A stretch of DNA of 56,570 bases from Patescibacteria group bacterium (GTDB taxonomy: Bacteria; Patescibacteriota; Doudnabacteria; UBA920): contig WARV01000011.1 in NCBI GenBank assembly GCA_013387205.1, positions 1 through 56,570 of the forward strand, in the 5' to 3' direction. A program made the translations under genes and the position numbers. Of the stretch, positions 1 through 6,930 are shown in pieces. The notes under the pieces were generated by a model, which was not told where the DNA came from, ran no database searches, and worked only from the letters and a program-made list of their open reading frames with translations. The number at the start of each line of letters is the position of its first letter. Within the stretch, counting starts at the first letter, position 1.

Positions 1-125
1 ACGAGGAGATTAGACGGGTAGAGTATGCCTTAAACACCAGGCCACGTAAACGCTTGGGCTGGAAGACACCGCTTGAAGTATTACAAAGGGGTGGTGCACT
101 TACTTGTTGAACCTAGTACGCCAGT
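1..125 (+). mobile_element. right end of an IS30-family insertion sequence (5' part outside window)
   Basis: The first 110 bases encode the C-terminus of an IS30-type transposase. The stop is followed by a short tail like the right terminal repeat of this family (GGTGGTGCACTT near 91-102, then GTTGAACCTAG). Only the right end is present, so target duplication and intactness cannot be judged. The exact end of the element is uncertain. Confidence 0.55.
3..110 (+). CDS. IS30-family transposase, C-terminal fragment (partial, starts before window)
   Basis: The 35 residues visible in this frame contain the signature tail of IS30 transposases: LNTRPRKRLGWKTP followed by LEVLQRGGALTC. The NxRPRKxLxWxTP block is the conserved end of the DDE catalytic domain, just after the catalytic Glu helix. 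The DDE residues themselves lie upstream of the window. The stop is TGA at 108-110. It would catalyse copy-out transposition if the rest of the gene is intact, which cannot be seen here. It was recognised from the motif, not by a search. Confidence 0.75.
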   Translation, partial: EEIRRVEYALNTRPRKRLGWKTPLEVLQRGGALTC

Positions 126-181
126 TTTAAAGTGTTCGGTAAAAAAAGAAGCTGCCACAAAGCGGCAGCTTCTTATGGTAA

Positions 182-1264
182 CTATTCCAGCCAGCAATGC
201 GGATCTGTTTCAAGATAGTTTCCCCTTTGGACGTGGGCTCTGGCTCTGCAGCCGCCGCATTGGTATTTGAGGTTGCATTTGCCGCACTTCCCATTGAAAT
301 TCCTGGAAAGCAGGTTTTTGACAACTTCACTGTTTTGGTAAGCCGTGGTAATCTCGCCGACCGACAATGGAAACACGTTCATTATCGGAATGTCTAAAAG
401 CGCGCATGGTGTCATTGTTCCGTTGGCATCAACATTGAAGGTAACTGCTGCTGCCCCGCAACCATTAAAGACAAGTTCTTCATCCTGGTTGCTGTCTTCA
501 TGGCTGCACGCCAGGCACTTTAACGGGTCGTTGGTGGAAACCTTTATGTCCGTGTACTTTTCCCGCAGTTCGTAGATGCGTTCTATGAAGGCCTTTTTTT
601 CTTCTTTGGCCATCCATAGGTCTTTGCGGGAAATCGCTCTGCCTGCCGGGTGTACTGGCGAAAAGCCAATCCGCTTGCAGCCCATGCTTCTGGCATGTTC
701 AACCATCGTCCCCATTTCGCCAATCTGTGACGCTTGGATTGTGGAGCGCATGGTAGAAATGAGGCCGGGGATATGGCTTTGCGCAACCAGGCGAAGAGCT
801 TGGTTGGCTTTTTCAAACGCTCCTTTGTGTTTCCGAAAAGCGTCGTGCTCCGTTGGATTAAGGTTGTCCAAACTGACCGACAAGGCAAGGCCTTTAAAGC
901 ACATCTTCTCAAAAAAGCGCAGGTGCTGCTCGGTCAGTAAAACGCCGTTGGTCGTCAGGGTCAGGTTTTTCACTCCCGCTGACCGGACGCTTCTTATAAC
1001 ATCAAAGAATTTACGGTGGATTAGCGGTTCTCCGCCGGAAATAACAATCTCGGCATCGTCCGGGCTGAACTGCCGGGCAAAGCTGATGATTTTTATTATC
1101 TGCGGAATTTCCATGTCCTTCCGTTCTTGGTACGCCGCCCGGCAATGCTGGCATTTCATGTTGCAGCGGCCGGTTATTTCAATCTGGACTTGGCCGAATT
1201 CTACTTCGTAGATGGTGTCGTCAACTTCAACTTCCAGCAATCTCATTGAATTATTTTCTTCCAT
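182..1264 (-). CDS. radical SAM/SPASM peptide-maturase-like enzyme
   Basis: This 360-aa protein has the radical SAM cluster motif CNMKCQHC (Cys34, Cys38, Cys41) and the GGEP motif for AdoMet binding (ISGGEPL). A C-terminal SPASM region has Cys269, Cys287, Cys327, Cys330, Cys336, Cys339 and Cys357, spaced as in enzymes with two auxiliary 4Fe-4S clusters. Such enzymes (PqqE, AlbA/sactisynthase and ranthipeptide synthase relatives) install thioether or C-C crosslinks in ribosomal peptides. It is preceded by a 26-aa Cys-containing ORF on the same strand with an attenuator between them, as expected for precursor and maturase. The start at 1264 has AGGTGAT just upstream. An anaerobic sulfatase-maturase or heme-biosynthesis (NirJ/AhbC-like) role is an alternative. 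The family call is firm; the substrate is inferred. Confidence 0.85.
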   Translation of the reverse strand: MEENNSMRLLEVEVDDTIYEVEFGQVQIEITGRCNMKCQHCRAAYQERKDMEIPQIIKIISFARQFSPDDAEIVISGGEPLIHRKFFDVIRSVRSAGVKNLTLTTNGVLLTEQHLRFFEKMCFKGLALSVSLDNLNPTEHDAFRKHKGAFEKANQALRLVAQSHIPGLISTMRSTIQASQIGEMGTMVEHARSMGCKRIGFSPVHPAGRAISRKDLWMAKEEKKAFIERIYELREKYTDIKVSTNDPLKCLACSHEDSNQDEELVFNGCGAAAVTFNVDANGTMTPCALLDIPIMNVFPLSVGEITTAYQNSEVVKNLLSRNFNGKCGKCNLKYQCGGCRARAHVQRGNYLETDPHCWLE

Positions 1265-1295
1265 ATATCACCTGCCAATGTAAAAGTCCTTTTTG

Positions 1296-1332
1296 AAAAA
1301 ATAACGGGGAGGATTTGCTGTCCTCCCCGTTA
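1296..1332 (-). terminator. intrinsic terminator/attenuator between precursor peptide and radical SAM gene
   Basis: A perfect 12-bp stem (TAACGGGGAGGA/TCCTCCCCGTTA, 7-nt loop) is followed on the minus strand by a run of T. It lies between the 26-aa ORF and the maturase. Partial read-through would give much more peptide than enzyme, a usual arrangement in RiPP loci. Confidence 0.8.
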
Positions 1333-1343
1333 CCCGTTGATGC

Positions 1344-1424
1344 TTAGCCGTTAGTATCGCACGTTCTGCAGCCGTTCTGGCCAATGCGAACCTTCAGGCG
1401 TTTCTTTTGTTTCGGCTTTTTCAT
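1344..1424 (-). CDS. 26-aa Cys-containing peptide, putative RiPP precursor
   Basis: This short ORF encodes a very basic N-terminal part (MKKPKQKKRLKVRIGQ) followed by a small tail NGCRTCDTNG with two Cys in a CxxC-like spacing (Cys19, Cys22). It has a consensus promoter (1443-1471), a strong AAAGGAGG six bases before ATG, and an intrinsic terminator immediately after it. The next gene on the strand is a radical SAM/SPASM enzyme. I infer a leader (residues 1-16) and a core with Cys-derived crosslinks, sactipeptide- or ranthipeptide-like. The basic leader is unlike leaders I know. A small nucleic-acid-binding peptide is the alternative. Confidence 0.7.
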   Translation of the reverse strand: MKKPKQKKRLKVRIGQNGCRTCDTNG

Positions 1425-1442
1425 AAAGCCTCCTTTGCGCTA

Positions 1443-1471
1443 ATAGTAGCCTTTAGGACCTCGTTAGTCAA
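1443..1471 (-). promoter_or_regulatory. sigma70-type promoter for the peptide/radical SAM locus
   Basis: On the minus strand TTGACT, a 17-nt spacer and TACTAT lie just upstream of the peptide Shine-Dalgarno. The leader would be about 10-15 nt. Confidence 0.7.
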
Positions 1472-1649
1472 TATCAAAATTCATTAAAATTTACTTTATT
1501 TATTGATAATAAGTTAAATTGCGAAAAACCTAAGGAAAAACTTGATATATTTAAGAAACACTTGATAAAAATAAGGAATTATGGTAAACTATCAAAGCAA
1601 ATAAGTATAGTCCTAAGTTCTTAGTACTAAGAACTAAGTACTCACAAAC

Positions 1650-1724
1650 GGCCCATTCGTCTAGTGGCTAGGACATCTGGTTTTCAGCCAGGTAACAGGA
1701 GTTCGATTCTCCTATGGGCTACCA
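1650..1724 (+). tRNA. tRNA-Glu (UUC)
   Basis: The cloverleaf is complete: the acceptor GGCCCAT pairs with ATGGGCT (one G-U), the D arm is GTCTAGTGGCTAGGAC, the anticodon loop TTTTCAG gives anticodon UUC, and the T arm is AGGAGTTCGATTCTCCT. CCA is encoded. It marks the left edge of an AT-rich accessory region, a common integration context, but I found no duplicated tRNA 3' end at the right side. Confidence 0.95.
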
Positions 1725-1761
1725 ATTTAAAAAATCCCATAGCATTGGGATTTTTTAAATT
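1725..1761 (+). terminator. terminator after tRNA-Glu
   Basis: An A-rich/T-rich hairpin (AAAAAATCCCA, 5-nt loop, TGGGATTTTTT) directly follows the encoded CCA. Confidence 0.75.
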
Positions 1762-1830
1762 GTCTCGAGCGAAGTTCCGCTTCGCGGAACGAAGCCGAGA
1801 GGCACAAAAAATTGGTGCTATACTATAATC

Positions 1831-2079
1831 ATGTATTACTTTTATCTTTTCCGTACTCCCGATGATACTTTATATACTGGCGTAACCGGTAATTTAGATG
1901 ATCGCGAAAATCGCCATAACACCAGCCGCGGATCGAATTGGACCACTAATCACCGTGGCGGTCAAATCGTCTACACCGAAACCTACCCAACTCTCTCCGA
2001 AGCCCGCCGCCGCGAAATACAAGTAAAAAAATGGTCCAGGATTAAAAAGGAGAATTTGATCAAAAGATTCAAACCGTAG
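1831..2079 (+). CDS. GIY-YIG domain protein (UPF0213-like endonuclease family)
   Basis: This 82-aa single-domain protein matches short GIY-YIG proteins. Tyr residues occupy the first motif (YYFYLF), a second motif reads LYTGVTGNL, R25-E-N-R-H-N follows, and the catalytic-type Glu lies in the EARRREIQVKKW helix. The family shows nuclease folds, and stand-alone members have poorly defined roles in DNA processing. A -10 box TATAAT (1824-1829) lies two bases before ATG, so the transcript may be nearly leaderless. The gene sits between tRNA-Glu and AT-rich orphan genes. The family call is good; activity is not shown. Confidence 0.8.
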   Translation: MYYFYLFRTPDDTLYTGVTGNLDDRENRHNTSRGSNWTTNHRGGQIVYTETYPTLSEARRREIQVKKWSRIKKENLIKRFKP

Positions 2080-2232
2080 TAAACAACCTCACTCCCCGAA
2101 GTGGTGTTTTTGATTTGGTTTAATTGATGCAAAATGAGTTTTCCAAAATCCATTTGCTCAAGCAATAGGAACTGGAAAACTTTTTTGTTTCAAATAAAAC
2201 CAAATTGGGTATATACTGTAGATAAAATATAT

Positions 2233-2769
2233 ATGATAACTGATTTAGAACGTATAAATAAATTTATTAATATTGTTGAGAAATTAAAAAATTCTCAATT
2301 TATTAAAACAACAAAAAATATTAAATTTGAGTTGAATGTTGAGATTGGAGAGAATATTAAACAACAAATATCAGGGTACGATGAAGACCAATTCCGCTCA
2401 ATGTTAATGGATTTAAGAAAGTTACTCATGGTTAAAGATGGGGTCAAATTAGACGAAATCTGTGACTTAATAGTAAAAAATACGAATAAACAGGACGTTA
2501 TTAAAAATGTTACAGATTGCAAGAGAGTATTTAAAGAGTTAATGGACAATCCTCCTATAAATATAATTAAAGACGGAGAATCCTTTAGCTCAGAAGATAT
2601 TATCAAACTTTGGCTGTATGGACATTATGTTCACGAAGACGACGACAAAACTAAAAGATTAAACAATATGGGACTTTCGGCGATGTTTATTAAATATAAC
2701 TTTACTACTGCCATAACAAAGTTATTAGATCTTTCCATAATTATTTCTAATAATGCAAAAATTTTATAA
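2233..2769 (+). CDS. 178-aa hypothetical protein, partner of the UPF0489 gene
   Basis: I do not recognise this family. The product is acidic and mostly helical by composition, with Lys/Asn/Ile-rich stretches and no membrane segment or signal peptide. The longer reading frame opens at 2134, but ATG 2233 is preferred because a -10 box (TATACT, 2212-2217) lies between the two. The stop is 19 bases before the UPF0489 gene, so the two are probably co-transcribed. Base composition is markedly AT-rich compared with the housekeeping genes, which suggests acquisition. It could be an immunity, partner or substrate-binding protein for the next gene, but nothing in the sequence decides this. Confidence 0.65.
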   Translation: MITDLERINKFINIVEKLKNSQFIKTTKNIKFELNVEIGENIKQQISGYDEDQFRSMLMDLRKLLMVKDGVKLDEICDLIVKNTNKQDVIKNVTDCKRVFKELMDNPPINIIKDGESFSSEDIIKLWLYGHYVHEDDDKTKRLNNMGLSAMFIKYNFTTAITKLLDLSIIISNNAKIL

Positions 2770-2788
2770 TACATTCTAATAAATATTT

Positions 2789-3640
2789 ATGGACGCCATA
2801 GATTTTTTAAAAGATAGGGACAATCTTCAACCTCTTAAATACAAAGAAGTAGAAGGTTATATACATAATGACCATCGTTTTTTACTCCCTTTGGTTTATA
2901 TAAGCCAAGAAAAAAGATTGCTTCCTAAGCCTTGTAAACTTATATTATTTGATGCCCATCATGACTCTTGCCCAGTAAACAAAGAACAATTGAAAGAAAT
3001 AGAAAAATTATTTAGTAATAAATATTCAATAAATGATTTAATAAAATTAACTGACAAGGTATTAGGTCAGAATGACGACGACTGGATTCAGGCAGGAATG
3101 CAGTTGAATCTATTTAGTGATGCTATTGTTTTTGGAGTGACCCAAAATCCCATTGACGATATGGAATGCCAAGAGATCGTTGATATTTCAGGAAACAAAC
3201 ATCATCTAGAGATTAGGCCCTTATTTCCTGGAGACATGCTTGAATATCAATGTTCTTTAAGTGATATAGCCTATGAAGAAAGATACAAGCATTTTTGGGA
3301 TTTGTTGGATTGGGAATTTGTACCTCGTGAAGGATTTAAATTTAGAGAGACTAATGAAAATATTGCAATTAGTATTGATTTAGATGCCTTTACCATACAC
3401 TGGGAACATTTTATTTTCCCTTGGGATAATGAAGTATTTATAGATAAATTCCTAAACGAATCAACTTATTGGACAACCCAAAATTGGTCAGGCAAAAAGG
3501 TGTTTGATAACTTTATAGAAAGATGCGGAATGTTTGCTATTGCGAGAGAACCTAGATACTGTGGAGGAGAAGAAAAAATGGAAAAAATCTATTCCAAAGT
3601 TAATGAATTTCTTTTTAACAACCTACTGATTCAATCTTAA
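2789..3640 (+). CDS. UPF0489-family protein with arginase-type metal site
   Basis: This 283-aa protein carries the two metal-binding signatures of the ureohydrolase/arginase fold. One is FDAHHDS, with Asp55, His57 and Asp59. The other is SIDLDAF, with Asp197 and Asp199. These correspond to the DAHxD and DxD ligands that bind the Mn pair in arginase. UPF0489 members include a peptide arginase that converts Arg to ornithine in ribosomal peptides (OspR type), as I recall from the literature. Substrate here is unknown. It follows the 178-aa orphan by 19 bases and lies 1.4 kb from the radical SAM/peptide locus on the other strand, whose peptide contains Arg9, Arg13 and Arg20. A functional link is speculative. 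Confidence 0.75.
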   Translation: MDAIDFLKDRDNLQPLKYKEVEGYIHNDHRFLLPLVYISQEKRLLPKPCKLILFDAHHDSCPVNKEQLKEIEKLFSNKYSINDLIKLTDKVLGQNDDDWIQAGMQLNLFSDAIVFGVTQNPIDDMECQEIVDISGNKHHLEIRPLFPGDMLEYQCSLSDIAYEERYKHFWDLLDWEFVPREGFKFRETNENIAISIDLDAFTIHWEHFIFPWDNEVFIDKFLNESTYWTTQNWSGKKVFDNFIERCGMFAIAREPRYCGGEEKMEKIYSKVNEFLFNNLLIQS

Positions 3641-3728
3641 AGGACCTTTGGTTTAAAATCGAATAAATTCCTTTTACCAGAACAAGAAAAGTTTTCCACT
3701 TGTCTCGAGATGGTCTATCAAGAAAAGT

Positions 3729-3753
3729 CCCCGAGTTTATCTCGGGGTTTTTT
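3729..3753 (+). terminator. terminator after the UPF0489 gene
   Basis: The hairpin CCCCGAG-TTTAT-CTCGGGG is followed by TTTTTT. Almost the same hairpin occurs at 19715-19737. Confidence 0.85.
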
Positions 3754-4189
3754 CGTGGTTAGTTCATGGTTAGGATAAGAACTCCTTCGGGTTCGACTAT
3801 GAGTCCTCCGTAGCTTAGCGAAGGAGAAAATTCCATACTTGTACTTGTTCCTACGAAGCTTTAGTGAAGTGGGATGGATTGCTACTAATCCACCACTAAA
3901 CATCGGGAATCCTTATATCTTGGGTCTTCCAAAATTAGGAAAGATTCTGTAGAATTTCTTTGCCTCATTAACTATTGAAAATCTTTTGATATTAGGGTGG
4001 TGCCTATGAGGCTCCGCTTTTTAAGATTACCCATTGAGTATTGAAGACTATAGAGCTTAGGTGGTTCCTAAAAACGTCAAAGATTTTAATAATGTGTTTT
4101 ACTCTATTAATAAATAAGAATATGTATGAACTACTTCACGTAATTATGAGGAAATGCATACCTTACTCTTATCGTATGTGGACAAATTA
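3754..4189. other. 436-bp non-coding stretch
   Basis: No ORF here has a start site or family signal. The stretch contains a diverged copy of the GTAGCTTTAGCGAAGG repeat word (around 3811-3826, CGTAGCTTAGCGAAGGAG), which recurs at 32775 and 48445, then AT-rich sequence. I see nothing else. Confidence 0.5.
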
Positions 4190-4219
4190 TTGACAAAGCC
4201 CGCATGTATCTGCTAAAAT
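4190..4219 (+). promoter_or_regulatory. promoter of the mini-HTH/AlbA/HEPN operon
   Basis: TTGACA, an 18-nt spacer and TAAAAT with an upstream TGC (extended -10) lie 36 bases before the first ATG. Confidence 0.75.
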
Positions 4220-4255
4220 TTAAGAAACCGTCCACTTATTAACTAAGAATATTAT

Positions 4256-4471
4256 ATGGATGATACAAAAACCTTTCAAAATATAGAAAAAAAACTTACT
4301 GCCATATTAGCTCTTTTAGTAGAGGAGCGAGAGCATAAGACTTACACCAAAGATCTCAATAAGATCGAAGTTGTTCTTAATAATTTAGGGTTCAGCAGCT
4401 CTGAAATCGCAAATATAATTCAAAAAAATCAAGTCGCAGTAATAAAATCCTTACAAAGGGCTAAAAAATAA
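4256..4471 (+). CDS. mini-HTH protein 1 of the array
   Basis: This 71-aa protein has an N-terminal amphipathic/hydrophobic helix (NIEKKLTAILALLVEE), a linker, and a C-terminal helix-turn-helix resembling sigma70 region 4 (LGFSSSEIANIIQ, then VAVIKSLQRAKK). It is the first gene after the promoter and is followed by the next after 4 bases. Four more proteins of the same plan are in this operon, so it belongs to a diverged tandem family. No Shine-Dalgarno is visible. The N-terminal helix suggests dimerisation, possibly between paralogues. Transcriptional or defence regulator is a guess. Confidence 0.75.
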   Translation: MDDTKTFQNIEKKLTAILALLVEEREHKTYTKDLNKIEVVLNNLGFSSSEIANIIQKNQVAVIKSLQRAKK

Positions 4472-4475
4472 CTCC

Positions 4476-4682
4476 ATGGAAAACAAATCAACCAATCAAG
4501 CCTTGCAAGAGTTAGTGATGCTTTTCACGATTATAGTGAAAAGAAGTGTGCCACAATCAACCCTCATTCAAGAAATGAATGCTGTGGGTTTTGAACCTAA
4601 AAGGATAGCCGAGCTATTGAGAACCACCCCTAATACTGTGAGTGTTGCAATCAATAGATTCAAAAAAATGAAAGGAAAATAA
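4476..4682 (+). CDS. mini-HTH protein 2 of the array
   Basis: This 68-aa protein has the same layout as its neighbour: N-terminal helix (ALQELVMLFTIIVKRS), then a region-4-like HTH, VGFEPKRIAELLRTTPNTVS, followed by a basic tail RFKKMKGK. The recognition helix TPNTVSVAINRF differs clearly from those of the other four, so each copy could recognise another sequence. It is separated from the flanking genes by 4 bases and 1 base and must be co-transcribed with them. Confidence 0.78.
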   Translation: MENKSTNQALQELVMLFTIIVKRSVPQSTLIQEMNAVGFEPKRIAELLRTTPNTVSVAINRFKKMKGK

Positions 4683-4683
4683 C

Positions 4684-4872
4684 ATGGGTAAAAATAGTCA
4701 AGAGAAACAAACACTTGATTGCAAATTAGACAAGATTATTAATTTACTACAATTACTTGTAGCAACTGAGCTTTATAGGGATGGTGTTGCAAAGTCCGAA
4801 ATTGGAAAGCAGCTCCATCTTGCAAAAGCATCAGTGGTAGCAATGCTGAAAGGCATTAAATTAAAGGAATAA
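4684..4872 (+). CDS. mini-HTH protein 3 of the array
   Basis: This 62-aa protein has an N-terminal helix DCKLDKIINLLQLLVATELY and an HTH (DGVAKSEIGKQLHLAKASVV, then AMLKGIK). It starts 1 base after the preceding stop, and the next gene starts 3 bases after its own stop. It is the shortest of the first four copies. The DxKLDKI.NLL N-terminus is similar to copies 1 and 4 (KKLxxLxAL), supporting common descent by tandem duplication. Confidence 0.75.
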   Translation: MGKNSQEKQTLDCKLDKIINLLQLLVATELYRDGVAKSEIGKQLHLAKASVVAMLKGIKLKE

Positions 4873-4875
4873 TTT

Positions 4876-5103
4876 ATGGATGATAAACTTGGGGAATCTA
4901 TAGCCAAAAAACTGAATGTTCTAATTGCTTTGACACTAAACAGGGCTCTAAACAGTTCGCCATTTCAACACAATAAAAAAGAAACTGGAGACAAAATAAG
5001 GTATTTGGCTAGTTTTGGATTAAACCCTAATGACATAGCAGAAATTACAGGCTCTCCAGTTCAAAGTGTTAGAACCCTATTGACGCCTTCAAGAAAAAAA
5101 TAG
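4876..5103 (+). CDS. mini-HTH protein 4 of the array
   Basis: This 75-aa protein has an N-terminal helix (ESIAKKLNVLIALTLNRAL), a longer polar linker, and an HTH, FGLNPNDIAEITGSPVQSVR, with tail TLLTPSRKK. It is the last mini-HTH before the AlbA_2 gene, 9 bases upstream of it. The layout (helix plus HTH) and operon position tie it to the other copies. DNA binding is inferred from the motif only. Confidence 0.75.
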   Translation: MDDKLGESIAKKLNVLIALTLNRALNSSPFQHNKKETGDKIRYLASFGLNPNDIAEITGSPVQSVRTLLTPSRKK

Positions 5104-5112
5104 GCTAATTGT

Positions 5113-5904
5113 ATGGATATACAAGAACTAGTTGCCAGGGCACGTATAATCTTCAAGGGTTCTTCTAAGAGACCTAGGATTTTTAGCTTGGTAAATGGAA
5201 AGAGGTCGGCTAAAGAAATAGCACGCAAAGGTGGGTTCACGTTTGTATCCGCTCTGCAAGAATTACAAAAAATGAAAGATCTAGAGCTTGTTTATCCACG
5301 CAAAGATACGGACGGCAATCATCTGAAGAAAGATAATTCAGTGGTGTATGAAAAAGCCCCACTTCTTAAACATCTTCCCCCCTCTTATTTCTCTGAACCC
5401 ACAAAGCTGCCTATAGTGAGAAAGATTAAAAGTCAGAAAAGTAAAACTAAAAATAATTCAGCAACAGTTACTGTTCCAACAGAACAACGGATATTAGATA
5501 TATGCAATCACGGGGAAGATCAGCTATATGAATTCAAAGAGGCTGGCGTAGAAATGTCAAAATTATCAAAAGAAATAAGCGCTTTTGCTAATACTGAATT
5601 AGGGGGAATAATTTTTTATGGCATAGAGGATGACGGCTCCATAGGGGGCTCGGACAAAACACGCCAAACAATAGATCAATCATTACGCAATAGTATAAGA
5701 AACTCTATTTCTCCTTCTCTAAGTGTAAAGATCGTCGAAAAAGACGTCCTTGGTCATAAAATCATACTCATAGTTGTTCCTCCATGGAATAGAAAAGACG
5801 TATATCAATATGAAGGACGAATATATCTTAGAGATGGAACCAATGTATTTGTTGCAAAACCAGAAGAAGTAAGAAAGTTACACCTGGGTCAACCAGTAAG
5901 ATAA
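5113..5904 (+). CDS. winged-helix plus Schlafen AlbA_2 domain protein
   Basis: This 263-aa protein has two parts. Residues about 1-62 look like a winged helix (GKRSAKEIARKGGF, then a second helix). After a basic, flexible linker (about 85-120) comes an AlbA_2/Schlafen-type domain (about 135-240) with EFKEAG at 140-145, the KEISAFANTELGGIIFYGIE core, and the closing DVYQYEGRIYLRDGTNV strand. AlbA_2 domains occur in regulators and in several anti-phage systems, where they bind or cut RNA or bind nucleotides. The gene lies 9 bases after mini-HTH 4 and 2 bases before the HEPN gene, a tight operon. It is not a long AAA/ATPase-fused Schlafen. Its function here is unknown. Confidence 0.8.
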   Translation: MDIQELVARARIIFKGSSKRPRIFSLVNGKRSAKEIARKGGFTFVSALQELQKMKDLELVYPRKDTDGNHLKKDNSVVYEKAPLLKHLPPSYFSEPTKLPIVRKIKSQKSKTKNNSATVTVPTEQRILDICNHGEDQLYEFKEAGVEMSKLSKEISAFANTELGGIIFYGIEDDGSIGGSDKTRQTIDQSLRNSIRNSISPSLSVKIVEKDVLGHKIILIVVPPWNRKDVYQYEGRIYLRDGTNVFVAKPEEVRKLHLGQPVR

Positions 5905-5906
5905 CA

Positions 5907-6740
5907 ATGAACAATACAACACTTCACAATCTTTTTGAGCGTTTACGAGTAGAGTTGAGGATAACAAAGCCGAAAACCTTACGAAAAAAAATTCAAAGGG
6001 AAGCTTCAAAACTAGGTCTTACCACTGATGAAGCGCTGTTTATATTGGCGAAAGAAAATGGTATAGGTTATCAAAGAGAATTTAGAAAATTGAAGCCTGA
6101 ATCCAGACAGTCCATAACCGATGCTATTAGAGAATATAGTTCAAACAGTTCCAATATCACAAATACCGCAAAGGCAAAAGCACCTTCTTTTCGTGGGAAA
6201 AATAGAACAACTACGATCAAAACTAAATTTGGTAGTATCACAGAACCTTATCTTCCTCATACGATTAACCAAGAAGCAGTTGATATGGCTGAGCAAGCTT
6301 ATTTAAGTTTGTATATATTAGAAAATTCAGTAAGGAGTTTTGTTCTAACTGTAATGAAGAAGAATTACGGAGAAGATTGGTGGAAACATAAAATGGGAAC
6401 AAAAAAATTAAAAGATATTGCTGCCAAGGTTACTGACAGACAAAAAACAGAAGAAAAAAATCGATGGCATGGCAAAAGGGGTGCTCACCCAATCTACTAT
6501 AGTGATTTTGGCGACTTATCTGTAATTATAGAAACCTATTGTTCTAATTTCCGTCCTTACTTCTCAAATTTGAAATATAAAGAGTCTTCGTTATTGCTAA
6601 AGTTAGCAGAAATAGAACCTTCTAGAAATGTTACAGCTCATCACAATCCACTAAAAAATAACGACTTGAATAGGGTTCATGGCTACTTAATAGACTGGGT
6701 AAGCCAGTTAGAATATATAAAAGACAACTATATCTTATAA
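5907..6740 (+). CDS. Swt1-type HEPN domain protein (putative RNase effector)
   Basis: In this 277-aa protein the N-terminal third is basic with a helical bundle, and the C-terminal part (about 130-275) resembles the Swt1-like HEPN domain: AYLSLYILENSVRSFV, GEDWW, then the signature R240-N-V-T-A-H245 (RN-x3-H, here RNVTAHHN) that forms the RNase active site in HEPN toxins. The intact motif predicts metal-independent RNA cleavage. It starts 2 bases after the AlbA_2 gene. In a system with five mini-HTH proteins it is the obvious effector, with AlbA_2 or HTH proteins as sensors or controllers. ATG 5907 is the only start near the preceding stop. Confidence 0.8.
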   Translation: MNNTTLHNLFERLRVELRITKPKTLRKKIQREASKLGLTTDEALFILAKENGIGYQREFRKLKPESRQSITDAIREYSSNSSNITNTAKAKAPSFRGKNRTTTIKTKFGSITEPYLPHTINQEAVDMAEQAYLSLYILENSVRSFVLTVMKKNYGEDWWKHKMGTKKLKDIAAKVTDRQKTEEKNRWHGKRGAHPIYYSDFGDLSVIIETYCSNFRPYFSNLKYKESSLLLKLAEIEPSRNVTAHHNPLKNNDLNRVHGYLIDWVSQLEYIKDNYIL

Positions 6741-6756
6741 TTAATTAAAAATAGGC

Positions 6757-6930
6757 ATGGCTCAAAAGAAAAAGAATGTTCAGCTAGAGCCCCTTGAAGC
6801 TATAAAACGACTCATGATCTTGCAGTTATTAGCTCAAGGGGTGAAAACCGAATCCATTGCTGAGATGTTGCAAATCGACACCAGTACAATACGGCATATG
6901 GTTTCTGTAAGAGGTGTTAATTCTAAATAA
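6757..6930 (+). CDS. mini-HTH protein 5 of the array
   Basis: This 57-aa protein lies 16 bases after the HEPN gene. It has a basic start (MAQKKKNVQLEP), a hydrophobic helix (AIKRLMILQLLAQ) and a HTH (GVKTESIAEMLQIDTSTIRH), the same plan as the four copies at the front of the operon. Placing a fifth copy after the effector suggests the array is functional and not a remnant of duplication at one end. It is too short to be found by a 60-residue cutoff. A hairpin or T-rich run follows in the 6950-6975 stretch. Confidence 0.7.
   Translation: MAQKKKNVQLEPLEAIKRLMILQLLAQGVKTESIAEMLQIDTSTIRHMVSVRGVNSK

Noticed and set aside
182-330. additional ORFs on both strands inside the radical SAM gene
   Set aside because: They are shadows of the 360-aa frame, without start signals.
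3718-3903. minus-strand ORF of 61 codons after the UPF0489 gene
   Set aside because: It overlaps a terminator and a repeat word and has no start signal. Treated as non-coding.
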